From contig VICG01000003.1 of assembly GCA_008692225.1 (NCBI GenBank), positions 2,535,501 to 2,599,500 of the forward strand: 64,000 nucleotides of DNA. Direction: 5' to 3'. The notes beneath the pieces were generated by a model. It was not told where the DNA came from, ran no database searches, and saw only the letters and a program-made list of their open reading frames with translations. The DNA is from Monilinia fructicola. Taxonomy: Eukaryota; Ascomycota; Leotiomycetes; Helotiales; Sclerotiniaceae. Below, piece after piece: positions 21,131 through 34,044 of the stretch (its first letter is position 1; every line of letters begins with the position of its first letter). The translations under genes and the position numbers were made by a program.

Positions 21131-22810
21131 ATGTACAGATATTCCACAGAGCTGGAGAGTAACACTCGAGACTTCTCGAGACTTCCCAATACTCCTTCAG
21201 CCCCATTACTTCCTGCAATATATACATCTTCCCCTTCTTATATGAGGGTCAAAAGCGATACGAAGAAGTTCTTCAGATCAATTACTTCCTTTAAGTATAC
21301 GTTCCGATATTATCGCACAAAGTATATTTGCAGAGTCTATGCTAACGCAAAATCCATTATAGACGCCTTTAAGAGACATCATATTTCTCAAGTACTACTT
21401 CCTTTCGTCGTCAAGAACAACATCATGGGAAATAAGAATCTCGAGCCAAAAAGGTCTCTGACCTCCAAAATGTTGACAAGAACGTCCGAATTGATGCCTC
21501 TTTCCAAAGAGCCTTTGCAGCAGTCAAATTTGTCATTCCGTCAAGGAACATTAATCACTCCAAACTTTGAATATTAGGTAAAGCAGCAGCAAAACCGTTG
21601 TCTGCTGCCAGAATTTGTGCCCTCACTCCCTCTTGAAATTGCGCCGTTCCCCAAGGTTGTGGATGATAACTCGAAGGTTCCCGCGGTCAAGAAGTTACAA
21701 GCCCAGCAAGAGATTATACATGGAAGACAACTGACAGGAATTCCTCGCCGCATCACCCCTGAGATTAGAGGCCTTCAGAATACATCAAAGTTATCTATGG
21801 AAAAGAAATTTAGAGCTACCCCGGCCAATCGGATGCAGCCAAATTCTGGCGGTGCATTTAGAGCTAATCAGATGGCAGCCATCCATCCACCAAAATATGG
21901 AATGAGTGCCATGTCCATTTCTTCTGTCCGCTCTTCGCCAGAGAAGGTCGAAACAGGTAAATTTTACACCCCGATTAAGCCGAAACAGACCATGCTCTCT
22001 ACACTCCCTCCCATTCCAACTGGTCCTAGACCAGAGAAACCGCGTTTTGGTCGCTCGGATAAGAAGAAGAAGGATATCATCATAACCCGATTTGGCATCA
22101 TCAGAAACCTTACACGTATCACGGAGCACTTCACCGATGATGGATTCCCGTACAAACATGTGTGTGGCGATGAGTTTCAACCTGAGGTTTATGACGTAGC
22201 AGATGTTGTCCGCAAGATGCCATTTGAGGAGCGTAAAGAGTTTTGGGAGAAGAATTGGATCGAAATTGAAGTTGATTTGCGCTCTGATGAAGAGATCTTT
22301 GGTATCAATGCTGAAGTCGATGGACCGGAGATAGGTCCCAGGGACTACGATACATTGCTGCACTACATTGATTACCTCGGCCCCGACTTTGCGGCCCACG
22401 CCAAACAAATCTTCATTAGCATTCTGTTCCCTTCCATTCCCGATTCCGAACAATCCAAAGTCGATATTTCCGTTCTCCACTCTCAACATACTCTCGAGTT
22501 TCAACATCTTGAGAAATTGGTAGCTAAATTGCAACAATTCCCAAACATCAAACGCTTAGATGTTATCCTGCAAACCCCCTCTAACACCAAGAAGCCGCTC
22601 ACGATTTCTCAGCTCAACTTGATCCTCCCATTCTATGATCTTGGCTTCACCGACTGGAACATCAAGTGGAAGACAACTTTCATGACAAAGGCCGAGCCGG
22701 TTGCGGGATGGCCAATCCATTACCTTGACACGGAGAGAAATCGACTTTTGAGAGAGAGAGAGCGCATCAAGAATGCCATTTTCGTGAGGAAGAGCCAATT
22801 TGTCAAATGA
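21131..22810 (+). CDS. Unrecognised protein, frame interrupted by an in-frame TAG or a weak intron
   Basis: I do not recognise this protein. One reading frame stays open from before 21131 (first ATG of the MYRYSTELES stretch) to the stop at 22808-22810, apart from one TAG at 21575-21577. A 72-nt intron at 21540-21611 (donor GTCAAG, branch-like TTAATCAC, acceptor GCCAG) would remove the stop and keep phase, but the donor is weak. If spliced, the product is about 535 residues. The N-part is basic and Ser/Thr-rich, the middle has proline-rich and KKKK patches, and the C-part (after FGIIRNLTRITEHF) looks globular with acidic and hydrophobic segments. If the TAG is real, the downstream gene would start at the ATG at 21794 (339 residues). 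The C-part is well formed and probably real. Confidence 0.6.
21540..21611 (+). other. Possible 72-nt intron that removes an in-frame TAG
   Basis: The only GT...AG pair found that both removes TAG 21575-21577 and keeps the frame of the downstream exon. The GTCAAG donor is poor compared with GTAAGT or GTGAGT elsewhere in the window. Confidence 0.35.
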
Positions 22811-23602
22811 AGCTATTCATGCAACTTGGTCAACTAGACTTGCAGGATTCGCAGGATCGAAACCGGCACCGGTCCTCTCCAAGTGAGCTGGATATTTCTG
22901 GTCACTCTCTACGTCTCTTGACCTGCTCGACTCATTCGGTGACCTATTTTTTTTCTTTTTCATCACCATCATACTTAGCGAGCGGTAGAGAGTTGTGGTT
23001 TTTCTCTTTTCTTTTTTTTGGAGTAGAGACATTGAGGGGGATGTTTACCTGGCCAATGAAAGCTACTTTCATTTGACACCACCGTATCTACGCAAAAGTT
23101 GCTCTAAAATGGTGATCACTCTTTCAAGTCTTTTGTCATGGAGAGAATGTCGATTAGGTAGGTTATCTTCCTGATCATGGAGCTGTGGGAGGGGGGCTGG
23201 CAAAACTACCATCTATTCAAAGTATTATGAACGATAGGTTCTACAAGATCACATAACAACATCTAATCAGAATTTCAAGCTCGTATAGCAATATCAATCA
23301 GAATAGATTCCTATCAAAATTACACGTGATATTTCTATTGCACGCCACCAAAAGATTATGAATGGAGCAAGATAAAATTTTCCTAGCTTCTTATGTTTAA
23401 GAGCTGCGTAGAGTATTATGTACAGAAAGGAAAAGACGCTGAATTCCAAAATGGCCATCTACATAGTACCGATGCCATGAAAGAAAGGTATCTCTTGCTT
23501 AAAATAAACTCCATCGGTGGTATATATAAATTCATGGTCTCATTTGCGAAATAATATGCGCATATCAAAATTCCTGTAATATCATCAATCATGTTTCATG
23601 TT
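22811..23602. other. Convergent intergenic region
   Basis: 3' sides of two convergent genes (22810 and 23603). A T/C-rich patch occurs at 22946-22965 and 23005-23020. No coding signal or repeat seen. Confidence 0.5.
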
Positions 23603-26600
23603 TCATGGAATAGCGTTCAGCTCCTCTCGCTGTCGCAAATACGTCTTTGCCAGTTCATCTCCACCAAGTGCACTTAATTCCATCCAATGATAAGCAACAC
23701 ACATGGTGGCAGGATCGCTCCTCTCTCTATCCCTCTCTGTTACAACAGCTTCTTTGCCTTGATGCATTTCCATGGCCTGTGCCTTAAAGGTCTCAAGAGG
23801 TTTGCTTAATGGGGCAGTGATTCTTTCCACCAACTCGGGGTGTGTCAGATAAAATATGGCAAGTTCTCGCTCTGCAACAGGGTCCCCTTCTTTAGCCGTA
23901 ATCGTCCACATATTGGCAGCATCCTGCATGCTATACTTCATCGTTTCGCCGTTGAGAGACGACGAGTCTGACACAGCAGTTGTTGTCTTGCGGGTTTGAG
24001 TGTAATGTACCACTATCTCATCTGCGATTTCAATTAGTGTACGACAGACGTCTTGTTTCAAACCAAGTGCAGCAAGCCCGGCATCCCAGAAAGCTTTCCC
24101 GCGTTCAGTTTTGTCCAGGGTGGCAGCAGGGATAAACGAAGCAATAAACTGTAGATCGCGAAACAATGTCTTTGGCCTCATCTCTGGGTCGCGAAATAAA
24201 TCTTGCAAAACATCGACAATCATATCCGTACTCGCGGGGCTTGGCAAATTTGAGCTCGAATATCGTTCATCATTTCGATTAATTGGCAAGGGACACTCTG
24301 TTTGACCGAGTGTGTGAGACCGACGCTCCTTGCAATTGTCAATGGCTTCCTCGAGAGTTTTTGCTCTCGGGGCAGTTGCTGTTGCGTCAGTGGCCCCAAA
24401 AGCATTATGATGCGAAATTTCCGGGGATTGTGGGGAAGTGGGCACGGGTTCCTGCCGAATTCGATGCCGTCTTGTGGTAGATGGGGTCAAATATGCTATG
24501 ATCAAATGCTCGAGCTCGTACAGCGCGTTGAGCTTCGCGTAGGGATTGGGGTGAACAGAGAACATACGCAACAGACGTTGAAAAGCCATTTTGTAAGGGA
24601 ACTCCAGATTGTCCGACTCCTTTGTGGCTCTCATCGTCCCCTTTCTAGGTCTTGTGCTAACAGAATCACTTGTGGAAGAGCTTCCCGCGGTAGAGCGGTT
24701 TTCGGAAGCTCCAGCTTCAGGAAGACTTTTGTTACTCGATGTGGAGCTCTTGTCTACCTTCTCTCCAAGTGACTCCTGACGTTCCATAGGGAGCTGGTCG
24801 ATTTTTTGGGCTCCACGAAGATCCCCAAAGCTCTTCTTTTTTTCAATTACACGCTTTCTACTCTTCCTCCTGGCTCTCCGGTCTGCACGGTCCTTTCTTT
24901 CGATGCAATCCTGGCCGATAGAGCCCGAAAACCAAGAGTCCGTCTCGCTTCCACGAGCAAAAACCAGAGTACCCAGGTCGCTAAGAAGTAAGCTCGTCAA
25001 AGTCTGCTTTAAATCTGTCAAGAATCGCTGTTTGGCCGCATTCAAGTGGTCATCCTTTAGCATGACAGTCTCGTTGGTAGACGAAGCAGTATCCGGGCGA
25101 TGACTACTGACGCTCGTGGTCGGTGATTGGGCTCGTGTTTGGAAAGGCGACCAGAATGTTGTCGCAGAATCTATTGTCAAGACGGGGCTTGCCATCCCGA
25201 AATAATCCTGGGAGTCCATAAGATCCCCGGGAGGGTTTATCCGCAACGTGTTGAACCTTCCTGAACTGAAACTTTGCTGAGAAGTATTCCTGGTAGACAT
25301 GGCCCGAAGGTCATGGAATCCAGGACGATTGAAGTCAGTGCTGCGTAGGCCACGCCGTATGGAATCTGTGTCCGACATGTCATCCCCAGATAAATTGAGA
25401 GATCCAAAGCTATTGAATGAAAGATCGCCTTTTTGTTTCCCACTATCCAAAATCCGTTTGTCTCTATTGAAGAGCTCACTGGACCAGAGAACAGGTCCTT
25501 CCATCAAATTATCGCCCACTAGTTTATTAATGCACTCTTCAATTTCCAAGCTGAATCTATGGATTCGTTCTTCACCTTTGCAGAAGTTTTCGATTCCAAA
25601 TTGAGAAAGCCACCTCAACGTCTTCTCCGCTTGCTCGTCCGACAGTTTATTTGGACCACCTTGATCTTCACTAGCCGCCATCATGTCCATGACTTGCGCC
25701 TCTGTCTTCAGGAGAAAATTATTCGCCAAAGGCTTCGGAATATTTCGAGAGCGTGCATTCGACTTTTCCAAGTGAGGTACCTTCTTGGGTGAGACCATGC
25801 ACTTCAAAGCTATAGCAATATTTCGAGCGCCTTCATACGCTGCCGAATTCCGAACATCGGTAACATACCACATCTTATCGCGGAGAGCCTTCAGACGTTT
25901 CATCATAGATTCAATTGTCACGTCGTGGCGCTCTTGCGACTGCTTGAGCCAGACCAACCAGGCGTCGTACTCTTCGATAGCGCTGGTGGAGCGCCGGATA
26001 CAGTCTCTGGGCCCCCTTGAAAGAATAGTCAAGAGAGATGCAAAGCCATCCTTCTTCAAAGAAGTGGATGACATTTGATTGAGCTGCCTCAGAGTCTTCC
26101 AGTATAGATGGGCATTGATAAAATCAGACTGTGCCTTGCATTGCGACTCGGCAGCCTCTAGCATAGATATCAGAACGGAGGGGGTCTCTGCCTCTGTTTC
26201 GGCTCTCTGCTTCGAATGCTTGGTTTCAGTCGTTTTGGAAGATTTATCCAACCTCGGGGACTGATCACGGGTTCGGTAGGGGTTCCTGGATTGTATTTGC
26301 GCCAATGACTTGGACTTGCTGATATACTTCCTACGAGGCGTCTCAAGGGTTGATGTGCGATTGCTGAAAGTCTTCGATTCGCTCCTCGAATCTAGTGACT
26401 CGGGAATCTCATAATCTTCCACAAGTTTAAGAATCGAACTTCTTAACTGGTGATAATCTTTATCAAGATCTGAACGAAACCCATTGGCATCCTCATCAGT
26501 GTCGCTGCTTGAAGTGCCTTCTTCATCGTCTCCATCTTCATCATGAAGCATTTGGGATGATAACCCTTGCCCGTCAGGTGTCATAAACAGAACAGCCCAT

Positions 26601-28872
26601 CGCTCGGCGCAAGGATGGCATGCGCCAGAGGTCGTATCGCTACTTAAAGCACGCGACATCTCCTGAAGAGCTTCCCGGAGCTCAAAGCCATCGTCCTCAT
26701 AGTAACTAAGTCGTTGATGTTGGCGAATAGATGACATTGATATAGACGATGCCCGCTGTTGTGCGCTTGATGTTTCATTGAGTAATGGCTCTCTAGATGT
26801 GGTTACATCACTGATGGTCGACGAACCACTGTTGCTCATGATGGATGCAGTGTCGAGAGTCTCACGGGTAGGTGGTTGCGTTATCAGCACTGATATGGCG
26901 GACATCCCTGAAACAGAAGAAGCCGTGGATCGCAAGCCACTGAGATGGGAGTCTTTGGTGGAGAAACTTGATGGGGGCCGTCTCTCCGGGAACAATGCAT
27001 TTACCATGGTAATTAGGTCGGCGGGAGCAAGAACAAGATAAGGGTGCACCTCCGCTGTCTCCCTCAAGGAGGTGATCGACCTGGCGGGAAGAAGTTTCGT
27101 GGTGGATTTTGATGGTCTCGTGGAACGGAAACGTGCCATGATATTTTCGATGTGTGCTTTGATCGCTGGAGGTGGAGAGGACTTGTTCCTGTGAAGCTAG
27201 TTAATCAAACCGAATTAGGGAATGCACGAATGGTAATACCAGGTCATATCGACGACAAGGCGCTGTGCACGCATCGCAACCTCTTTCAATATCTTCTGCC
27301 TACCATACTCAGTAATATGATATTCCGACATCATTCCGTACGACTAGACATGTCAGCGGGGTAGATATATGGAGGATCGCTTTGATGTTGTACCTCTGGG
27401 TGGATAATTGCGTTCAATAGAAAAACCGAAAATAGCCATTTTGATACCAGGAATCTTCTGGTAGGTCCATGTCTTTTAGGGTCAAGTTTCCGAAGTATGG
27501 CATTACCAAGTTCGATCAAACCTTCTGGAATACCTCCTGCACCAGGGTCATCAATAATATCGAAAAGACCATGGACTGCTGCATCATAAAACTCATCTGC
27601 GGCTATGGAATCCTTGGCATTTCGAGGCTCGACGTGTATACGGGTACCCGCCTGATCCTCAGCTTTCTCCAATAAAAAGGCCCCATCCTCAAGGATTTTC
27701 ATCAAATACCATTCCATATTGCTTCGCCCCGACCAATCCCTCATGGTGGTCCAAACATTCAATACACTGCAGATAAAGGGATCCGTCCCGCTTTTGCTCT
27801 CGGTAATTAATCTGGCGCAGGCTGTGGCCCAGACATCCGTTCTCCTCAGGTCCTCAAGGGAATCGGGGCCAGCCGAATTTGCAAAACAAGTATGAATTAA
27901 AGCAGACAAAGGATCATGACGCTGGAAAGAAAGCAAACGCTCAACTGCAGAGGGTACATGCGAAAAATTGCGGTGGGCACTAGCTGAATAGCCCTTGGAA
28001 CGAGTATGAAAGGGCAGAACAGAATCGATGGCCTCTAAACCTTGATGGAAACTGGTCAGCGCCGACAACTCCGTCGGGGTAAGGCTGGCTATACGACTAG
28101 CCAGATAATCCGAGTTTGTCCTGATTTGGGTCAAAAAGTTAAGCAAGCATTCACGAGATCGTATGGGAATCTCATGCATGAAGTTTAACATGGGTCCTGT
28201 ATCTTCGGCACCGGATATGCTTGGACGTCCATTCTCAAAGTCAGGCTCTAATAAAGCAAAGCGCCGGGAGGCATCGCATGAGTTCCGGACATCATGTATG
28301 GCATTATAAAGGTTGGCAAAGTTCTTCTTCTCATCGGTCCTAAAGTTGTCAACCAGGGTTCTATGTGCTAATTCTCCGCATCGAGCCAAGCGGGCAGAGA
28401 GGGCTGTTGACACCAGGGATCTTTGTAAACGAATACGTGAATGGGAACGCTTCTTTTCCTGGTACGTGGACAACCTAACCAAATGAGCAAGCTCCTCAAG
28501 GCTCGTGTTCGTAGTCATTGCAGTTATGGCACTAATCTGCGTGTTCATATATTGGGAGACATCCTGCAATAGGGGTTGAGGTATCTTCATTGGAGCTATA
28601 GATTCCTGGTTATGCGGCTTTGGAGTAGATGATCTATCAATGGCGCCTGGAGCGTCCAGGGCAGAAGAGGGCGAGGGTGAGGGTGAGGGCGAACGTGAGG
28701 AATCTTGGCCAGAACTCCATCTCTTAGTCCCATCACTTGGCAAATCCTTGTACGAAGTAACAGGTCTCTGGGGGCTTCTCGACTGATACCGATGTAGTTG
28801 TGGCAACCCATTCCTCTCCGGTGGAGACGGTGTTGGACTCCTGGACGATACATGAGTGATTGTTGGGGACAT
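23603..28872 (-). CDS. Very large unrecognised fungal protein (about 1722 residues)
   Basis: Two long open frames belong to one gene. Exons on the minus strand: 28872-27394, 27343-27240, 27188-23603. Intron 1 (27393-27344, 50 nt) has donor GTACAA, a GCTGACATG branch and TCTAG; intron 2 (27239-27189, 51 nt) has donor GTATTA, a TTAACTAG stretch near its end and acceptor CACAG. Splicing gives NAIIHPE-SYGMMSEYHITEYGRQ and DMTW-NKSSPPPAIKAHIENI; the ATG at 27139 is internal. The N-terminus is Ser/Pro-rich and disordered. Residues about 100-530 look helical and end in FLVSKWLFSVFLLNAIIHPE. A long Ser-rich linker with an acidic patch (DEDGDDEEGTSSSDTDED) follows. The C-terminal 100 residues resemble a Sel1-like helical repeat (EGDPVAERELAIFYL, YHWMELSALGGDELA). 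Function unknown; a scaffold or signalling role is only a guess. The frame is intact over 5.2 kb. Confidence 0.85.
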
Positions 28873-29765
28873 GGCTAGCGATTCGGCGCATTAGCAATTT
28901 GGTCAGGGGTGAGAATAGAAAATAACAGTATAATAGAATAACAGAATAACAGAACAACAAGATTCTCGTGTATCGCAGACGTACGAGGTGAGGCATGCCC
29001 AGGCCCAGGGAGCGACGAGGATCGTTGCATTTGCATCATATTGTGATCTCACTACACTAACATACTACCTCAAGATACCTCCCTCACTGACGGAATGTCA
29101 TGGGGTATTGAAGCAAAGGAACAAGTCAATATAATGATTGTCGACAAACTAGGCAGGAACAGGAGTGATTGCGAAAAAGAGAGCGTATGGGTTATTTGTT
29201 GTGTTGTGCAAGGCCAGAAGGAAAGGCTGATTGCTAAAGGCTGGGCTGGATGGAATCAGTGGAGATGGTGTTGGCAGACAGGGTTGGTTGATTGATTGCG
29301 CGGGGGGGGAGGGAAGGGGCCACCGGTGGACAGTTCTTCTTTTCTTCTTGGTCGGTAATGAGTGAGAGTCAGAGAGTGAGTGGGTGAAGTGATAATAGGA
29401 ATAGCAAGAATAACAAGAATGATTGATATATTGGATGTGTATATGAGAGGAATAAGTATATTGATTGGTATGTGTAGGGAGATGGCAAAAGTAAGTAAGT
29501 AGGTAGGTATTAATAGTACTCTGTATAGAAGAGGTGGAGAAGGGATGATGTAAAGTTTCGTGATATCAATGATTATAGGTCAGATGTAAATGAATAAATA
29601 AATATAATAAATTAGAAGAAGAAATGATGATATAAAAAAGAAACCAGATATAATGACGATGGTAGTGATGAATGATGGACTGCTGATAGCTGATTGATGA
29701 ACTAAATTTGCGCTGTTTCAATAATATATTGACAACTCCTCAGCTGAGCGGATTTTAGTATTGTA

Positions 29766-29853
29766 TGGATGTGTGGATGGCGTGGATGGTGTGGATGGTA
29801 TGGATGGTATGGATGATATGGATGTGTGGATGGTATGGATGGGATGGATGGGT
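29766..29853. repeat. TGGATGGTA-type minisatellite
   Basis: Imperfect tandem of TGGATGGTATGGATGG and variants over about 90 bases. Confidence 0.8.
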
Positions 29854-30130
29854 ATTGGATGTCGGAGTAAGAAGAATAATGGCGAATGGATGGTAGAGGT
29901 GTTCAGGTTATGGTGAACAAGGAGTAGATGGAGTAGATGTAGCAGATGTAGCAGATGTAGTATAAGAGATCGGATGGGATGAATTGGTTCGAAGATGTAC
30001 ATATAATTATACCATACAGCGCAGGATGTATCTATGTATATATGTAAGTACGTGTGTATATGTATACTACTTACTAACTACTTTTGTATGTGAAGGTTCG
30101 GTTTGGTGTAGTCTGGTCTGGTTTGGTTGG

Positions 30131-30163
30131 GTTGAGTTGAGTTGAGTTGAGTTGAGTTGAGTT
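30131..30163. repeat. (TTGAG)n microsatellite
   Basis: At least six perfect pentanucleotide units, with GTTGG variants at both ends. Confidence 0.9.
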
Positions 30164-32993
30164 GGGTTTGGATTTGGATTGGTGCGAGAGATGGAAGAGC
30201 TAAAGAAAAAAGGGAAGGGAGGGGGTGGGGAAAAGGGGAAGGAGGGGGGGAAAGAGGATATAATTAATATATTAGAAATATTTGATTGGATTTGATGGGA
30301 TTGAATAAGGCGAGAAAAGAAGGGCGTTCTACTGTAGTGGATATGGTTAAGTAGGATAGATAGGAGAGGATAGAATGATGAGAATGATGCGAATGATGCG
30401 AATAAAAGGGAAGAGAGAAGATGAGAAAAAAGGGAAGGAGGGAGATGGAGAACAAAAAGGAGGAAAGGGAGAAAGAAAGGAAGGAAGGAAGGGAAGGAGA
30501 GTTTTGTTTATATCAATTGACGGATACAATTGATGATTTCAGTCTTGTATCCATGAATGTATGTATACCTATCCAGGTAATATCAGTAATAAATAATAGA
30601 TATTGACCTTAATTATAATCTAAATGGTTCCCGAGGTCGTTTACACTTCGTGTTCTTGTTCATATTCTTGTTTTCTATAGATAAAATTGAAAATTGACAA
30701 CAAATCGATATTGTTCTTATAATATTCATTTAAGAGAACCAATTATATTTTATTCTAGCCCTCTCCGCATTAGCTAACGTAGACATTCACATCAATTTAC
30801 TCGAGTATATAAAAAGATTCTAGAACATATTTCTCTTATTAGTATTATTAGTATTATTAGTATTATTAGTATTATATATATATATAATAAAGTTAAATAT
30901 CTATCGCCCTCTCACTCTCGATATCAATCAATTCTAGTCTACAGCAACCAAATCTTACTACATCTAATGAAAGGAACTTTAGAAAAATAAGTTTTAATAA
31001 TCTAATCTATCTATTAATCTATTGATTTATTTGTTTGTTTGTTGATCTGTTTCCAAGGTTATTTCTTTATTTCTTTATCTAGGCTAACTCGACTCAACTC
31101 ATATTCTATATAAGGTTATATATCCAAATCATAAAGTCTATCTCAATCTAACTTGAGTAAGCCCTACCTACCTACCCGTGGACCTAGTAGGTAATTATTC
31201 CTGTAAAGCCCTCTCCACTATCATCCATCCATCCACCTTCTCATCCCACAGCTAATGAATGTTACTACTCCACCATCCCGCATGTCGACATCATATCATA
31301 TTCTTTCCATCTGCCCAACCCGTCGTTCAGACTACAAACAACTCATTGACCTATCCTCTCGCTAACCCATCGTGAAATCATTTACGCCTGATGTAATTGA
31401 GAGTCTGGAGTGGAAACTTTTTGAAGGCTCAAACTTATTGGACGGGTCTCACGAGATCAACTTTGCTTGAGCTTTAGGGTATTGGCGGTGGCCGCCTTGA
31501 AATTCGAGCAACTATGCGCGCAAGATCGACTGTAAACTCATGGGATTCCGCGAAACACGTGTCATCCAAGTGGATGAGGAAGCCTTAAGGGCTGTAATGG
31601 ATGAGGCTCACGAACCGATCGGTGGGTGTCGTATAGGAGATTTTCAATTTGAAGGAAGTTCGTGCACGATATGCATAGTCGGCGTTCCTCTTTATCCGGC
31701 CTGTTGGATTATGTAGATCCGCCCTGGGGTTTGTTTTGCAGTTTAAATCGGCGCCTGCTGGGGGGTATTTAACTACTGGATACACGCTGAATTTGTGGAA
31801 TGCTTTTCACATCTCGTCCCATGAAGAGCTTCATATAGTGCTGTGATATAAATTCGTACTCGGCTCTCTGGTACTCTGGTGCTCTGGGGCCTAAAAGCTT
31901 TCACATCACTAATTGAAGTCACTACCCATATCCATGGATATACAATCAATCTTCCGACGTGAATGACACCCGAGTAAATTCATTCTCGTTCTCCAACAGT
32001 ACTTTCAGCCCACTCTCGCAATATTCATATACTTTCTCCGAATAACCCCGATCTGGCGGAAGATATATATGCGTGTAGATTGAGAGACTTGCAGTAAGTG
32101 GCATGGCTCTGCAGCAGAGAAGGCATTGTTAATCGAATACTCGACGCGGGGAGGGGGGGGGGTCATTCCACTGTCCCGCCAAACAGGTTGATCCAAATTC
32201 TTTGATGCATATACTGTTTTGAAAGAGTGGGAAAACCTTGCCCGGCTGAGCCTAGAGTTTTCACTTGTTCAACTACAGCTCTTGATAGCTGCCCGACGTG
32301 ATGTTGTCGATGTGACCCACTATCAGGCCATTCCTGCACATACTCGAATATGGCAATGGCCTAGTAGCAGCTGGCTTGAACTACAGTTAAACCTGGTTAT
32401 ATTAAATTTGGTTACACTAGAGTCTTTTTAAATTATATTACATTTTGTATACAATTAAAAGAATTTTTTATAATGATAGAATATTATTATATAGTTTTAA
32501 ATTCTAGTATAAAGAGTTTTTTTATTTAATATTATAAAGAATTTTAAATTTTAAAATTCTACTTTTCTAATTTTAATATTATAATTATTAAAACTATAAA
32601 AAAACGCCTAGTAATAAAGTCTTTTATATAAGATATTAAAAGTAGTTAAGTAATATAGTATAGAGAGTTATAGCTTAATTAGTACTAGCGTTAATTTGAA
32701 ATATAATTATATTTCATATAGGGCATAACTATATTCTAATTTTTGTTCTTTTAGTTAAATAATAATATAATAATTTATACTTAAAATTTTAATTAGTTTA
32801 TTTTATATTATGATTTATTTAAATAGATTATAAATCTAAAGGGTATTACTATTATATACTAGAGTAAATTAATAAAGATTGATTTATTAAAATAAGAAAG
32901 CTAAAGAGAAAAAAGATTTTTTAAAAGATCTTTTGTTTTAGAGCTAGCGAGAAAATCATCCTTCGCTATATATAGAATATATAACCGAGCTCT

Positions 32994-33585
32994 CTGTATT
33001 ATACACGCCCCTATATCTTACACGTTTTAACATTTTCGAAAATAAAAAATTATAAATTAATTAATTATTAAAACAATCTAAAATAGATTATAATAATAAT
33101 TTAAAATAAATAGATTATAAAAATAATTTTCCAAATATAAAATATTATATAGTATTAAAATTAATATTAATAAAGTAATAGAAAGATTTAATCAATATTT
33201 TATTAATTAAATAAGGAATATAAGATTTTAAAACATTATATTCTATTTTTTTAGGACTTTTATTACTTATAGTTTAATATTGGTTTTTTAAATTTTGTAA
33301 AAATATTATAATTTGATTTTTATATTGAATTTTAAAAATGAAAAATAAAAAAGATTTAAGACAAAATAAAACAATCAAAAAAATACTTTAAAATAATAAT
33401 AGTAATAAATATAAAATTTAATTAAATAAATATATAAAAAAAGTATATAAAAGTAGTTTTGAATTAGTAAAACTTATTTTAAATTAAATTTAGATAATAT
33501 AAAAAATAAAGTAAAATTAAAATTAAAGAATATAATTATATAATATATTATATAAAATTAATATATTTTATTTATTATTTTATCT
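32994..33585. mobile_element. TIR element family 1, truncated second copy
   Basis: Begins ACCGAGCTCTCTGTATTATA after a TA and runs in reverse orientation to the copy at 3145-4604; it matches that copy's right end and about 600 bp inward. Compared with the intact end, differences such as CCCTGTATCATGCACG to CTCTGTATTATACACG are all C-to-T or G-to-A. The far end is missing: an unrelated repeat takes over at about 33586. Confidence 0.8.
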
Positions 33586-33930
33586 TTTTGTAATTTATTA
33601 TATAAAAGTAAATAATAATTAAAGCTTTAATAAGTTTATAAAATTAAAAGTTAATAAAGATTATATAAAAGTATTTTCTTTATTTAATATTATTATTATT
33701 ATAAGAATAATACAATTCATATTATAAAGTAGTTAAAGCTATAAAAATTATAAATCAAAAGTTAATGAAGATTATATAAAAGTATTTTCTTTATTTAATA
33801 TTATTATTATTATAAGAATAATACAATTAATATTATAAAGTAGTTAAAGCTATAAAAAGCAATTATTTAAGGTAAAAGTAAGAAGATACTATTATTGTAG
33901 ATTGTTATATAGGAGCAAAATCAAACGAAT
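33586..33930. repeat. Repeat family R5, inverted fragment with a 111-bp tandem duplication
   Basis: Reverse complement of the segment at about 37187-37410. Inside it a 111-bp unit is present twice (about 33640-33747 and 33751-33858), nearly identical, including GTTAATRAAGATTATATAAA at 33650 and 33761. Other copies have the unit once, so the duplication is local. Confidence 0.75.
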
Positions 33931-34044
33931 AGATAGGTTTATTTATATATAATATTTCTAACTCTAATGAATTTGAATATAAAAGTTTTAAAGATTAAAT
34001 CAATATTGTTATACACTATTATTATAAATCCGCCTTTATATTAA

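Larger units (their letters stand above)
28873..32404. other. Gene-free transition zone with microsatellites
   Basis: From about 28873 the sequence is the 5' side of the large gene. After 29300 it becomes purine-biased and low in complexity: TGGATGGTA-type repeat (29766-29853), AGATGTAGC units (29933-29962), (TTGAG)n (30131-30163), GGAAGG-rich patches (30205-30500), (TATTAG)n (30838-30875). The stretch 31200-32400 is of ordinary composition but has no credible coding frame. The change to almost pure A/T comes at about 32405. Confidence 0.7.

Noticed and set aside
21791..22537. 248-codon minus-strand frame
   Set aside because: Antisense shadow of the 21131-22810 gene, with no recognisable domain.
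24302..24772. 156-codon plus-strand frame
   Set aside because: Lies antisense within the intact 1722-residue gene.
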